A stretch of DNA of 64,000 nucleotides from Cytophagales bacterium (GTDB lineage: Bacteria; Bacteroidota; Bacteroidia; Cytophagales; Cyclobacteriaceae), in the NCBI GenBank assembly GCA_020402945.1, contig JADBYQ010000060.1, positions 1 to 64,000 of the forward strand. The letters are read 5' to 3'. The position numbers and the translations under genes were made by a program. The stretch's first letter is position 1, and every line of letters begins with the position of its first letter. Under the pieces are notes generated by a model, which was not told the DNA's origin, ran no database searches, and saw only the letters and a list, made by a program, of their open reading frames with translations. Below are positions 1 to 7,796 of this stretch, one piece after another.

Positions 1-108
1 AGAGCAAGTGAAATATTAAGCGGAAAGAGAAAACTATCGTTAGACATGATCAGACAGCTACACGACAAGCTGAATATTCCGACTGACGTTTTAATTCAGG
101 CTTACTAA
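1..108 (+). CDS. HigA-like antitoxin, C-terminal fragment
   Basis: The window opens inside a gene whose frame runs 35 codons to a TAA at 106-108. The readable peptide includes ASEILSGKRKLSLDMIRQLH and ends DVLIQAY, which resembles the end of the HTH/XRE domain of HigA-type antitoxins (ASE-LSGKRKLS, then a helix and a GIP-VLI-like tail). The family binds DNA and neutralises a HigB-type mRNase. The toxin gene, if present, lies outside the window. The start is not visible. It could also be another XRE regulator. Confidence 0.6.
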   Translation, partial: RASEILSGKRKLSLDMIRQLHDKLNIPTDVLIQAY

Positions 109-233
109 TCGGCACGAACCGCCAATACAACGTTTTCGTATCTTTAAGGCGTTCGGTGTCGGGGATAGGACGCTGCTTCGGAAGCGCACCACTGAAAAAA
201 CACAAACGTTATGCACAGGCACACCTCGGAAAA

Positions 234-298
234 AAGCAATGAATGAAATACGTTATCAATCCCGATAGTCATCGGGACCAATAACGGGCTCATTGCTT
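234..298. repeat. Nested inverted repeat (long imperfect hairpin)
   Basis: Three perfectly complementary arm pairs nest inside one another: AAGCAATGA (234-242) with TCATTGCTT (290-298), CGTTAT (251-256) with ATAACG (281-286), and TCCCGAT (260-266) with ATCGGGA (271-277) around the loop AGTC. That gives 22 paired bases with small internal loops. The inner palindrome resembles TCCCGAT-type palindromes I recall as common between genes in Bacteroidota. There is no T-run after it, so it is not a canonical terminator. Confidence 0.7.
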
Positions 299-366
299 CA
301 CCTGACCTAGATTAATCCTGGCGGGTTGCTCCTCAGCATTGCCCGCTTCCGCTTCATCCAGTAATC

Positions 367-438
367 AAGTGTAAAGCGATTTCAGGACTGATTAAAAAGT
401 GTAAATTTGAGTTAAGACTTTTAACCAAAAAGTGTAAA
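367..438. repeat. Three direct repeats, possible IS21-type element end
   Basis: AAGTGTAAA occurs at 367-375, 397-405 and 430-438, spaced 30 and 33 bases. The first two copies share more: GTGTAAA, about ten bases, then CAGGACT or TAAGACT. Evenly spaced multiple repeats are known at the ends of IS21-family elements. No istA or istB gene is present here, so this would be a solo end or remnant. A regulatory array upstream of the gene at 492 is the alternative. Confidence 0.4.
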
Positions 439-491
439 CTTTTTTCACAACGAGTCATACTCTAGGAACTGGTTAACTATTATTGTCTCCT

Positions 492-1829
492 ATGTGGGCT
501 AAAACAATTCTGATTTTGGGCGCTGGGCGCTCCTCTGGTTCATTGATTGATTATCTGTTAAAGATTGGAAGCACGAACAACTGGCAAATTGTTGTCGGAG
601 ATGTTGACATCAACGCTGCGGCTCAGCGAATCGGAGATGCGGGTAATGGCGTTGCCGTTTCTTTTAACATCACCGATGAAAATTCTAGTCGCAATACCAT
701 TGCTTCTGCAGATATCGTTGTTTCGCTGATCCCCGCAAATCTTCACCCCCTCGTGGCAAAGATTTGTCTGGCTGAGCGCAAACATTTGTTAACAGCCAGT
801 TACGTATCTGACGAAATGAAGTCGCTTCACATCGAGGCTACTGAAAAAGGTCTTCTGTTTCTAAACGAAAGTGGGCTTGATCCGGGAATCGATCACATGA
901 GTGCCATGCAGGTGATTGATCGCATCAAAGAGGAGGGGGGAAAACTAACTTCATTTGAATCATTTACCGGAGGGCTGATTGCCAGCGAAACAGATCCCGA
1001 AAACCCGTGGAGATATAAATTTACCTGGAACCCACGCAACGTAGTGATGGCCGGACAAAGCACCGCCAAATATTTACAAGAGGGTGTGTATAAGTATATC
1101 CCTTACCAGCAATTGTTTCAGCGCATAACGCCCGTTTCTGTCCCCGGGTTTGGTGAGTACGAGGGGTATGCCAATCGAGATTCTCTCAAGTACCTTGACA
1201 CCTACGGATTGCAGGGCATAAAAACGATGCTGCGCGGCACGTTAAGAAACAAAGGTTTTTGCAGTGCATGGAATGTGTTGGTTCAGTTGGGTTGCTGTGA
1301 AGATGTGTATGAGATGGAAGGAGTTGCCCAAATGCGGCATATTGATTTTATCAATGCTTTTGTAGAGGCACAACCGGGAAAAACCACCGAAGAAGGGATA
1401 GCCTCAACGTTTGGCCTGGAGGCGAAAGGCGAAGAAATGAAGCGGTTGCGTTGGAGTGGTTTTTTTACAGATGAAAAAGTAGGATTGACCAAAGGAACTC
1501 CGGCTCAAGTGCTGGAGCACATCCTGAATAAAAAATGGAAGCTCCAATCTGGGGATAAAGATTTTATTGTTATGTGGCATCGCTTTCGGTATGAGAAGGG
1601 AGGAGTTGGCAAAGAAATTCAGGCTTACCTGACCGCAAAAGGAGATGACGAAAACAACACAGCTATGGCGAAGACAGTGGGTCTTCCACTTGCCATCGTT
1701 GCCAAGTTGCTGCTTCAAGGTAAAATCAAGAGTAGGGGAGTAGTGATTCCGGTAGTTAGGGAGATTTACGAGCCGGTACTAGCTGAGCTAGCGGAGTTGG
1801 GCATTCGCCTCCTTGAAATAGAAGCGTAG
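492..1829 (+). CDS. Saccharopine dehydrogenase family protein
   Basis: 445 residues. The N-terminus TILILGAGRSSGSLIDYLL is a Rossmann dinucleotide-binding segment, and the middle has GLDPGIDHMSAMQVID and PWRYKFTWNPRNVV, typical of LYS9-like saccharopine dehydrogenases. The family oxidises or forms saccharopine in lysine metabolism using NAD(P). Length fits the single-domain type. A TTG nine bases upstream (483) would also be in frame, but ATG at 492 leads directly into the nucleotide-binding strand and is preferred. It stands alone, with a convergent glycosyltransferase 28 bases downstream. Whether it serves lysine breakdown or another opine-like reaction cannot be told. Confidence 0.85.
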   Translation: MWAKTILILGAGRSSGSLIDYLLKIGSTNNWQIVVGDVDINAAAQRIGDAGNGVAVSFNITDENSSRNTIASADIVVSLIPANLHPLVAKICLAERKHLLTASYVSDEMKSLHIEATEKGLLFLNESGLDPGIDHMSAMQVIDRIKEEGGKLTSFESFTGGLIASETDPENPWRYKFTWNPRNVVMAGQSTAKYLQEGVYKYIPYQQLFQRITPVSVPGFGEYEGYANRDSLKYLDTYGLQGIKTMLRGTLRNKGFCSAWNVLVQLGCCEDVYEMEGVAQMRHIDFINAFVEAQPGKTTEEGIASTFGLEAKGEEMKRLRWSGFFTDEKVGLTKGTPAQVLEHILNKKWKLQSGDKDFIVMWHRFRYEKGGVGKEIQAYLTAKGDDENNTAMAKTVGLPLAIVAKLLLQGKIKSRGVVIPVVREIYEPVLAELAELGIRLLEIEA

Positions 1830-1857
1830 CATTTTTCCTGGTTGTCGGAGCGCCATC

Positions 1858-2583
1858 TTAACTGGGAGGTTGGTAGTTTTCTTCTCGATAGTTCAAGAGT
1901 TTTCGATAGTATTTTTTAATCACTTCAGGACTTTTCTTTTGCTTAAACAAAAACATAGCAATACCATTGGCAAATTGCACTCGCAACCATGAGTTTTTTT
2001 CATACTTCCTAACAGAAATCACAACATCTTTTTGAATCAATTCAAAGGGAATTTTTGCTTTCCAAAGCCGCGCAATAAAATCATAATCTTCCATGATTGT
2101 ATAGTGTTCATCAAATCCGTTCAGTTTGTCGAAGGCGTTTTTTGTAATGAATAGGGTTTGATCTCCCCCTCGAAAAGTCAGTAGATTAAAACGAGTCATG
2201 TATGCATTCAAGCGCATCAAGCCGGGGTAGCTTTCAAAGTCTGATCGATAGCAACCTGATTCAAAGCCGTTATTGATAGAAAGAAAAATATCATCATAAA
2301 AGCTTTTTGGCACCTGAACATCGGCATGAACAAAATACAAAAGAGGGAATTTGGCTGACCGGGCTCCCAGATTCATTTGCGCAGCTCGGTTTCTTTTTGG
2401 GCTTTCTATCACTTTCGCACCCGTGCCAGCAGCAATTTCCACCGTTCCGTCTTGGCTGCCTCCATCTACCACAATCACTTCTAAACAAGAGCTGTGAATG
2501 TGTTGGGTAAACTGTAATACGGCTCTAGCTATTATCGCAGCTTCATCCACAGCAGGAATGATGATTGATATTCCGTTACTCAT
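1858..2583 (-). CDS. Family 2 glycosyltransferase (TIGR04283-like)
   Basis: 241 residues, GT-A fold. ISIIIPAVDEAAIIARAV opens the protein, followed by VIVVDGGSQDGT, the RNRAAQMNLGA segment that marks the TIGR04283 group, and FVHADVQVP, whose H-A-D supplies the metal-binding aspartate. No signal peptide; probably a cytosolic or membrane-associated sugar transferase. NCBI names this group an arsenosugar biosynthesis glycosyltransferase, but no arsenic genes are nearby, so the substrate is unknown. Its start codon lies 84 bases from the divergent YkgJ-type gene. Confidence 0.8.
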   Translation of the reverse strand: MSNGISIIIPAVDEAAIIARAVLQFTQHIHSSCLEVIVVDGGSQDGTVEIAAGTGAKVIESPKRNRAAQMNLGARSAKFPLLYFVHADVQVPKSFYDDIFLSINNGFESGCYRSDFESYPGLMRLNAYMTRFNLLTFRGGDQTLFITKNAFDKLNGFDEHYTIMEDYDFIARLWKAKIPFELIQKDVVISVRKYEKNSWLRVQFANGIAMFLFKQKKSPEVIKKYYRKLLNYREENYQPPS

Positions 2584-2654
2584 AATTGCTTTCTGGGTTC
2601 AAGTTAACAAACGGATTTACAGTCAACTATACGAAGACAACAAGTCCATTGGAT

Positions 2655-2662
2655 TACATTTG
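2655..2662 (+). promoter_or_regulatory. Bacteroidota -7 box TACATTTG
   Basis: An exact TAnnTTTG match lies four bases before the ATG at 2667. With transcription starting a few bases after the box, the mRNA would be leaderless or nearly so. No convincing TTTG -33 box was found at the usual distance. Confidence 0.45.
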
Positions 2663-2666
2663 CGGG

Positions 2667-3236
2667 ATGTCCCTGGAAGAGAAAGTTAACTTAGTGGAGT
2701 CGGTGTTTGAAAAGCTGGACAAGGAAATTGCCGCGTTTCAATCTTGGTCTGGCTTGCATTGTAAATTTGGATGTGGTAAGTGTTGTACCAAACCGGACAT
2801 TGAGGCAACGATACTTGAGTTTCTTCCCTTTGCCTATTTACTTTACCAAAATAAACTTGCAGAGGAGTGGCTCGAGAAGCTGGAAAATACCGATTCTTCG
2901 ATTTGTTTGATCTTTAACCCTACGCAGGCTGGTGCAGGCCTTTGCTCGCAATACCATCATCGAGGGTTGATATGTAGGTTGTTCGGCTATTCCGCTCGCA
3001 CCAACAAGTATTCAAAAAAGGAATTGATTACCTGTCAAATTATCAAAACCGAGCAGAAAAAGAACTACGAGCTGGCCGAAAGCAAGATTGAAGAGGGCGA
3101 AGAAGTGCCAGTCATGAGTGCGTTTTATATGCAACTTCACGCCATTGACTTTGAGTTAACAAACCAGTTTTACCCGATAAATAGTGCCATGCGAAAAGCG
3201 ATCGAAACGGTTTTGCACTACTATGCCTACCGGTGA
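2667..3236 (+). CDS. YkgJ-family cysteine cluster protein
   Basis: 189 residues. The cluster CKFGCGKCC lies about 33 residues in, followed by LCSQYHHRGLICRLFG and a further Cys in ELITCQI, matching the YkgJ/UPF0153 pattern of conserved cysteines thought to bind zinc or an Fe-S cluster. The function is not established. The longer in-frame start (TTG at 2586) was rejected because the promoter-like TACATTTG sits at 2655 and the family begins near the chosen ATG. It overlaps the end of a doubtful minus-strand ORF by 10 bases. Confidence 0.8.
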   Translation: MSLEEKVNLVESVFEKLDKEIAAFQSWSGLHCKFGCGKCCTKPDIEATILEFLPFAYLLYQNKLAEEWLEKLENTDSSICLIFNPTQAGAGLCSQYHHRGLICRLFGYSARTNKYSKKELITCQIIKTEQKKNYELAESKIEEGEEVPVMSAFYMQLHAIDFELTNQFYPINSAMRKAIETVLHYYAYR

Positions 3237-3439
3237 TGGCTGTGGTTGAAAAGACTTTTTAGCTGTACTAAAATTTTAAATTTTTGGCTCGTTTTCTTTA
3301 CTTGAAAGGCAAGTTCAGAAGTAGCAGAGGTCATTCCTGTGGGGATTGCGCTGCTTTCTGACAGGTGCAGGGTTGCAGCAACCAGAAAGGCCATCAAAAC
3401 GCCAAAAACAGTCAAAATATCTTTTCTAGTGATTTTCAT
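3227..3439 (-). CDS. Possible small membrane or secreted protein
   Basis: 70 residues: a basic start (MKITRKD), one hydrophobic stretch (ILTVFGVLMAFLVAATL), then a polar tail rich in Lys and His. The N-terminus looks like a signal anchor, which is why I keep it. I recognise no family. Its end overlaps the YkgJ-type gene by 10 bases on the other strand. A competing plus-strand ORF covers the same DNA and looks less protein-like. Confidence 0.4.
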   Translation of the reverse strand: MKITRKDILTVFGVLMAFLVAATLHLSESSAIPTGMTSATSELAFQVKKTSQKFKILVQLKSLFNHSHHR

Positions 3440-3523
3440 ACTTCGTAAATGGAATACTTTTTGGATTGCAACTAGTTACAAAAGCCGCCAAAATATTATC
3501 AATGATCCGAACTTCTTTCTGCT

Positions 3524-3531
3524 TAAATTTG
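3524..3531 (+). promoter_or_regulatory. -7 box TAAATTTG before the thioredoxin gene
   Basis: Exact TAnnTTTG match 27 bases before the ATG at 3559. It supports the ATG at 3559 over the upstream TTG at 3466, which would put the box inside the coding region. No clear -33 partner was seen. Confidence 0.45.
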
Positions 3532-3558
3532 TCGGATGGAAGGCCTAAAAATTACAGC

Positions 3559-4143
3559 ATGAACAACAAAATAATTGTCTTCTTATTCATTTTAGCAATT
3601 TTTTCGACCCCTGACTCCGTTCAGGCTCAGGAATCAAGCGGAGCATCGCCAGTAAAATGGATGACCTTTGAACAAGCGGTGGAACGTACAAAGACCGAAA
3701 AAAGGAAAATATTCATTGATGTGTATACCGATTGGTGCGGGTGGTGCAAAGTCATGGACAAAAACACGTTTGCAGATCCTACCGTGGCGAAATTGTTGAA
3801 CGAGAAGTTCTATCCGGTGAAATTTGATGCCGAGCAATCCGCAGATGTGGTTTTTAATGGAACCACATTCAAATTTGTTCCCTATGGAAACAAGGGAACT
3901 CACCAATTTGCCGCAGCTTTACTAAACAACCAACTAAGCTATCCCACGGTTACTTTTTTAGAAGAGGATTTTACCGCTGTATATCCGATACCAGGCTATC
4001 GGAAGCCGGAAGAGTTTCATCCGTATCTGGTTTTCTTTGGCGGGAATCACCACAAGAAAGGCCAAAATTCTTATGCGGAATTCATGAAAACATACAAGTC
4101 ACCCTACGTAACCGTTTCGAATTCAGAAGCTCCGAAAAACTAA
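3559..4143 (+). CDS. Periplasmic thioredoxin-family protein
   Basis: 194 residues from MNNKIIVFLF, a signal peptide ending near VQAQ. The core is KIFIDVYTDWCGWCKVMD, a thioredoxin fold with a CGWC active site rather than the CGPC of thioredoxin, then SYPTVTFLEED with the cis-proline. This arrangement resembles the exported DUF255/thioredoxin_7 group that reduces or isomerises disulfides in the envelope. Partner unknown. The gene converges on the CHRD lipoprotein and overlaps its end by four bases. Confidence 0.8.
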   Translation: MNNKIIVFLFILAIFSTPDSVQAQESSGASPVKWMTFEQAVERTKTEKRKIFIDVYTDWCGWCKVMDKNTFADPTVAKLLNEKFYPVKFDAEQSADVVFNGTTFKFVPYGNKGTHQFAAALLNNQLSYPTVTFLEEDFTAVYPIPGYRKPEEFHPYLVFFGGNHHKKGQNSYAEFMKTYKSPYVTVSNSEAPKN

Positions 4144-4646
4144 TTACTTTGACAGGTTGCAATACCTAAACGGCTCCCGGCATAAGATTTCGTTGCTGAC
4201 GCACCAATGTTTCCTGCTGCTAAAACAATGTCTTTTTCGGGGCCCACATCGGACAAATGTATTTTGATGCAAGCTTCAAGGTTGGCCAAATCGGAATAGG
4301 TTATTGCTGTTTCATCGGCCAGCTTGGTCAAAGTAGTTTCACTTTTCCCGGTTTGGCCTGCCAATGGCGTTAACAATGCAGCTACGCTGGCTCCAGTTGT
4401 TGATAAATCACCCAAATGTAGATGAACAGGGTATTTCGCGTTACCTGAAACACCAGTAAGATCTACGACCACAACTAATGATCCGTCTCTCTTTTCTTGA
4501 AAAGCTACTGTTCCGGAAACATCATATTGTGAGGCCTTTTGAAGTGCGTAGGTTGTTTGTTTCCCTGTAAATTCACTTACATTCTCGTTTGACGAACATG
4601 CGCTCGCCAAACACAAAAAAGTTACAATCCCACCAATCGTTTTCAT
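4140..4646 (-). CDS. CHRD-domain lipoprotein
   Basis: 168 residues. The signal peptide ends in the lipobox LASAC, so it should be lipidated and anchored in the envelope. The body fits a CHRD domain: SGTVAFQEK, then YPVHLHLGDLSTTGASVAALLTPL, later CIKIHLSD. CHRD domains occur in chordin and in many bacterial surface proteins of unknown role. The His residues in HLHLGD and KIHLSD could bind a metal, which is only a guess. It appears monocistronic. Confidence 0.75.
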   Translation of the reverse strand: MKTIGGIVTFLCLASACSSNENVSEFTGKQTTYALQKASQYDVSGTVAFQEKRDGSLVVVVDLTGVSGNAKYPVHLHLGDLSTTGASVAALLTPLAGQTGKSETTLTKLADETAITYSDLANLEACIKIHLSDVGPEKDIVLAAGNIGASATKSYAGSRLGIATCQSN

Positions 4647-4787
4647 AGTTGTTCTTTTATCGAGTATAAAGTTAGATAATAAAATTTAGAATTATCCCAC
4701 AAACAGTCATTTCACACTAGATTTGTAAATTGTGTTTTTGGCATGGATATGGTTTATTTGATAACGCTTTAACTGACAATACTATTT

Positions 4788-6158
4788 GTGAGGTACACAA
4801 TTTTTATACTTTTTGTTTTGGTGGCATGTAGCCCCGCCAGCACGCCAACAAAAAAGGACGACAAAAACCCAAAACCGGACTGGTTGGCGTCAAAGCCCAA
4901 TCAACCTTCCTACTATGTTGGGATCGGTCGTAGCACGAAAGACGGTGTTACGAATCACATACAGGCTGCAAAAAAAAGTGCTCTTGAGGACTTAGTATCA
5001 GAGATTAAAGTTAACATCTCATCCTCTTCTGTGTTGAGTTCGATAGATGCTAACAAAGAATTTCAGGAGAAATATGAGCAGATTATCCAAACCACAGCTG
5101 CCGATGAAATTGAGGAATTTGAGCAGGTAGACACCTGGCAAGATGAGCGGAATTTTTGGGTGTATTACAGACTCTCGAAACAGCGCTATAAAGAAATTAA
5201 AGACGAACAAAAGCGAAATGCTGTTTCCATCGGTCTCGATTTCTTTAAAAAGGCGAAAGAGTCAGAACGGAATAAGGAACCGATTTTAGCCTTAGGCTTC
5301 TACTACCAGGGATTCAGAGCCATTCAAAAGTACTTGGCAGAACCCATCCGATTGGAGTATGAAGGCAAGGAGATTCTATTAACCAGTGAGATTATTGCCA
5401 GTATGCAGGTTTTGTTTGACAAAATGGAGATAGCGCTAAATCCATCTCAAATCACGCTGAATCGCAGGGTTTCCACGAGCGAACAGACGATCATCGCCAA
5501 AGTTTTTGATAAAGCCACAAAGAAGTTAATTGCAGACGTGCCGCTGAAAGCAGAATTTGAAAAGGGATCTGGCAACGTTTTCCCAACTTACAAAACGGAC
5601 GGGAATGGTCAGACAAAAATTTTGCTGACAAAAATTAGCTCCCGCGACTTAGAACAGACGGTTTCTGTTAAAGTTAATCCACTTAGTTTTGCTGGATCTT
5701 CTGTCACCATCATCGATTCACTAATTGTTCAACGCATGGTGGTGCCGCGTGCCACTGTGCTCTTGAAAGTTCAACGGCCAACAGTTTACTTGGCTGCTAT
5801 TGAAAAAAGCCTGGGAGCCGTTAAGCAAAACCAGCAAATCACAAATCGAATTAGAAACTTTTTGACAAATGCAGGATTTGAATTTACCGAAGAAAAAAGC
5901 AAGGCTGAACTTATGGTAGACGTAAACGCAAATTCTGAGAGAGGAGCGGTCTCTGGAAGCATCTATATCACTTATGTCACAGCGGTGATTAGGGTAGCAG
6001 CCATCAAGGATAACAGAGAGATTTATGCAACTACATTGGACAGGGTTAAGGGTTTTAGTCTGGATTTTGAAAGATCCAGTCAGGAAGCCTACAATAAATC
6101 TGTTGAAATTTTGGAAAAGGAAAAGCTGCCCGAGCTGCTAAACTCCATTTTGCAATAA
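4788..6158 (+). CDS. LPP20-family lipoprotein with C-terminal extension
   Basis: 456 residues from a GTG start; LVAC forms the lipobox. Residues about 28-140 fit an LPP20-like domain (PDWLASKPNQPSYYVGIG, a long helix, then FWVYYRLSKQRY). Then comes a helical part, a predicted Ig-like beta segment (about 215-310, with TDGNGQTKILLT) and a C-terminal domain with AELMVDVNANSERGAVSG. It is probably anchored in the outer membrane. A second lipoprotein with a related domain follows 99 bases later, suggesting one unit. GTG is the only start that keeps the signal peptide. Function unknown. Confidence 0.75.
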   Translation: MRYTIFILFVLVACSPASTPTKKDDKNPKPDWLASKPNQPSYYVGIGRSTKDGVTNHIQAAKKSALEDLVSEIKVNISSSSVLSSIDANKEFQEKYEQIIQTTAADEIEEFEQVDTWQDERNFWVYYRLSKQRYKEIKDEQKRNAVSIGLDFFKKAKESERNKEPILALGFYYQGFRAIQKYLAEPIRLEYEGKEILLTSEIIASMQVLFDKMEIALNPSQITLNRRVSTSEQTIIAKVFDKATKKLIADVPLKAEFEKGSGNVFPTYKTDGNGQTKILLTKISSRDLEQTVSVKVNPLSFAGSSVTIIDSLIVQRMVVPRATVLLKVQRPTVYLAAIEKSLGAVKQNQQITNRIRNFLTNAGFEFTEEKSKAELMVDVNANSERGAVSGSIYITYVTAVIRVAAIKDNREIYATTLDRVKGFSLDFERSSQEAYNKSVEILEKEKLPELLNSILQ

Positions 6159-6257
6159 AAATCAGTGTTTGAGGGCTATTCAGGCGTATTTTTAATTTGA
6201 AATAATAATGGCCTGTAAATTGCATTTATTAACTTGCTAACCAAATTTAAAATCAAT

Positions 6258-6830
6258 ATGAAACGAATTGCAAATCTCTCTTTAGTACTCATGGTTGTTG
6301 CTGCTGCGATCATCAGCGGATGTGCTAAGAAATCAACGCCCACTCCTGATGGCGAAAAAGAAGTGGTGATCCCTTGCTCGGGGCCTGATTTTTTTACGAC
6401 TAACAAAGTATTCAGAGCAAACTCAATTGGCGAAAGCATGGATCAGGTAACGTCAAAAAAGAAAGCATTAACAAATGCAAGAAATGACCTAGCCCAAGCT
6501 ATTCAGACAACTGTAAAAACAGTCACTGATAACTATACGAACTCTCGGTCAATGAACCGCAAAGAGGAATTTGAGCAGAAGTTTGAGAGTTTGAACAGAG
6601 AAGTGGTGGAGCAATCTTTAACAGGCATTCGCACTATCTGCGAAAAACTGGTTCAAACCAAAGATGGTAACTACAAAACCTATATTGCGTTGGAGCTTTC
6701 TGCGGATGATTTGGTAAAACAGTATAACGATCGTCTTTCCAAAGATGATCGCTTGAAAATTGATTACGACTACGAAAAATTCAAGGATACGTTCGATAAA
6801 GAGATGGAAAAAAGGAAAGGCGGCAATTAA
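6258..6830 (+). CDS. Second LPP20-like lipoprotein
   Basis: 190 residues from MKRIANLSL; the signal peptide ends in ISGCA, a lipobox. The rest resembles the N-terminal LPP20-like domain of the upstream lipoprotein: KALTNARNDLAQAI, a Glu/Lys-rich helix (EEFEQKFESLNREVV), then YKTYIALELSADDL. It is highly charged at the C-terminus. An in-frame TTG start at 6234 was rejected because it spoils the signal peptide. A strong hairpin terminator follows 22 bases after the stop. Probably a partner of, or duplicated from, the preceding gene. Confidence 0.7.
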   Translation: MKRIANLSLVLMVVAAAIISGCAKKSTPTPDGEKEVVIPCSGPDFFTTNKVFRANSIGESMDQVTSKKKALTNARNDLAQAIQTTVKTVTDNYTNSRSMNRKEEFEQKFESLNREVVEQSLTGIRTICEKLVQTKDGNYKTYIALELSADDLVKQYNDRLSKDDRLKIDYDYEKFKDTFDKEMEKRKGGN

Positions 6831-6852
6831 TACGCTGGCGTTAAGAAAGAGA

Positions 6853-6884
6853 AATCCTGATCAGAAATGGTCGGGATTTTTTTT
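6853..6884. terminator. Rho-independent terminator, probably bidirectional
   Basis: AATCCTGATC (6853-6862) pairs with GGTCGGGATT (6869-6878), allowing two G-T pairs, around a six-base loop, then a run of T. On the other strand the stem is followed by a T-rich stretch, so it could also end the pyrE transcript. Confidence 0.75.
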
Positions 6885-7010
6885 TGGATATGGCTGGATA
6901 TCCGGGTAGGCCATTGCGAAAGAAATTGGGCCGGTCTTAGGAACGGGCTGGTAGATGTGAAAGTCTGTGCGGTCAATCAGACCTGGTCGAGTCTGAGGTT
7001 TTGTACCCAT
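6861..7010 (-). CDS. Possible 49-residue protein after pyrE
   Basis: A reading frame starting at the ATG at 7010, 14 bases past the pyrE stop, with a protein-like composition: MGTKPQTRPGLIDRTDFHIY, then a Pro-rich part including VPKTGPISFAMAYPDIQP. It ends inside the bidirectional terminator stem. No RBS or family is recognised. It may be a genuine small gene co-transcribed with pyrE, or a chance frame. Confidence 0.3.
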   Translation of the reverse strand: MGTKPQTRPGLIDRTDFHIYQPVPKTGPISFAMAYPDIQPYPKKNPDHF

Positions 7011-7024
7011 TAGCGGATCGATGA

Positions 7025-7672
7025 CTACTTCCAGTTAGCAGGGTCAAGCCGCCAGGATTTGACGTATACCAACTGATTCTCATCTAAGTATTTTCTATCT
7101 AATGCTTCTTGAAGGAGATGATTGAAATCACTCAGACAAATGAGTGATACTTTTTCATCTTCGAAGCTTTTTTCGCTCTGGTCAAAACCGTAAGTAAAAA
7201 TGGCAACCATTCCAATTACGTCAAAGCCTGCCTCTCGCATAGCCTGTGCTGCTTTTAAAGAACTGCCGCCCGTGGAAATAAGATCCTCCACCAGAACGAC
7301 TTTTTGATCGAGTTCAATTTTCCCTTCAATTAAGTTGCCCATGCCATGCTCTTTCGGTTTAGGGCGAACGTAGACGAATGGCAGACCTAATTCTTCTGCC
7401 ACCAAAGCACCTTGTGGAATTCCCGCTGTGGCCACACCGGCAATGCACTCCGCTTGGGGAAAGTTTTCACGAATGGCCATCGCCAGGGCTTTTTTGATGA
7501 ACAATCGGATAGGAGGATAGGAGAGAGCTAGCCGATTGTCACAATAAATCGGAGATTTCCAACCCGAACTCCATGTAAAAGGTTTTTGATGATTTAACTT
7601 AATCGCCCCAATATCCAGTAACTTTGCAGCTACTTCTTGGGCTGTTTTATTTTGAATCTTTATTCTGCTCAT
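7025..7672 (-). CDS. pyrE: Orotate phosphoribosyltransferase
   Basis: 215 residues, normal length. Converts orotate and PRPP to orotidine 5-phosphate in pyrimidine synthesis; cytosolic. The PRPP-binding loop VVLVEDLISTGGSSLKAA is present, as are GVATAGIPQGALVAEELGLP and the substrate segment FTWSSGWKSPIYCDNR. It starts divergently from a NUDIX gene 124 bases away. A pyrE-NUDIX-coaD-DUF3822 grouping recurs, as I recall, in Bacteroidota. Confidence 0.95.
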   Translation of the reverse strand: MSRIKIQNKTAQEVAAKLLDIGAIKLNHQKPFTWSSGWKSPIYCDNRLALSYPPIRLFIKKALAMAIRENFPQAECIAGVATAGIPQGALVAEELGLPFVYVRPKPKEHGMGNLIEGKIELDQKVVLVEDLISTGGSSLKAAQAMREAGFDVIGMVAIFTYGFDQSEKSFEDEKVSLICLSDFNHLLQEALDRKYLDENQLVYVKSWRLDPANWK

Positions 7673-7796
7673 GAGGCAAGCAATTTATAATGAATCGGGT
7701 AACTGCCCAATTACGGAAGCTTTTATTCGTGAACGTTTTGTTGGAATGAGAATAATTTATGTTTTTGCAACTTCTTAAGAAAGTAGATCAGACCCT

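Larger units (their letters stand above)
109..482. other. Gene-free stretch with hairpin and short repeats
   Basis: About 370 bases without a supportable gene between the antitoxin fragment and the saccharopine dehydrogenase. It holds a nested inverted repeat (234-298) and three copies of AAGTGTAAA (367-438), each described separately. The rest shows no coding signal to my eye. The mix of antitoxin end, palindrome and repeats suggests leftovers of mobile DNA; this is inference. Confidence 0.5.

Noticed and set aside
150-225. Possible integron attC-like site near ACAAACGTTATGCAC
   Set aside because: The heptamer GTTATGC does not fit the GTTRRRY core, no paired core at the expected distance was found, and there is no integrase in view.
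3339-3548. 69-codon plus-strand ORF opposite the small membrane protein
   Set aside because: Composition is not protein-like and it overlaps a better minus-strand candidate and the promoter before the thioredoxin gene.
3466-3558. Earlier start of the thioredoxin gene
   Set aside because: It adds a non-signal stretch ahead of a clean signal peptide, and the promoter box at 3524 lies inside it.
4780-4788. TACTATTTG as a -7 box for the first LPP20-like lipoprotein
   Set aside because: It has one base too many and overlaps the GTG start codon, which is needed for the signal peptide, so it cannot drive that gene.
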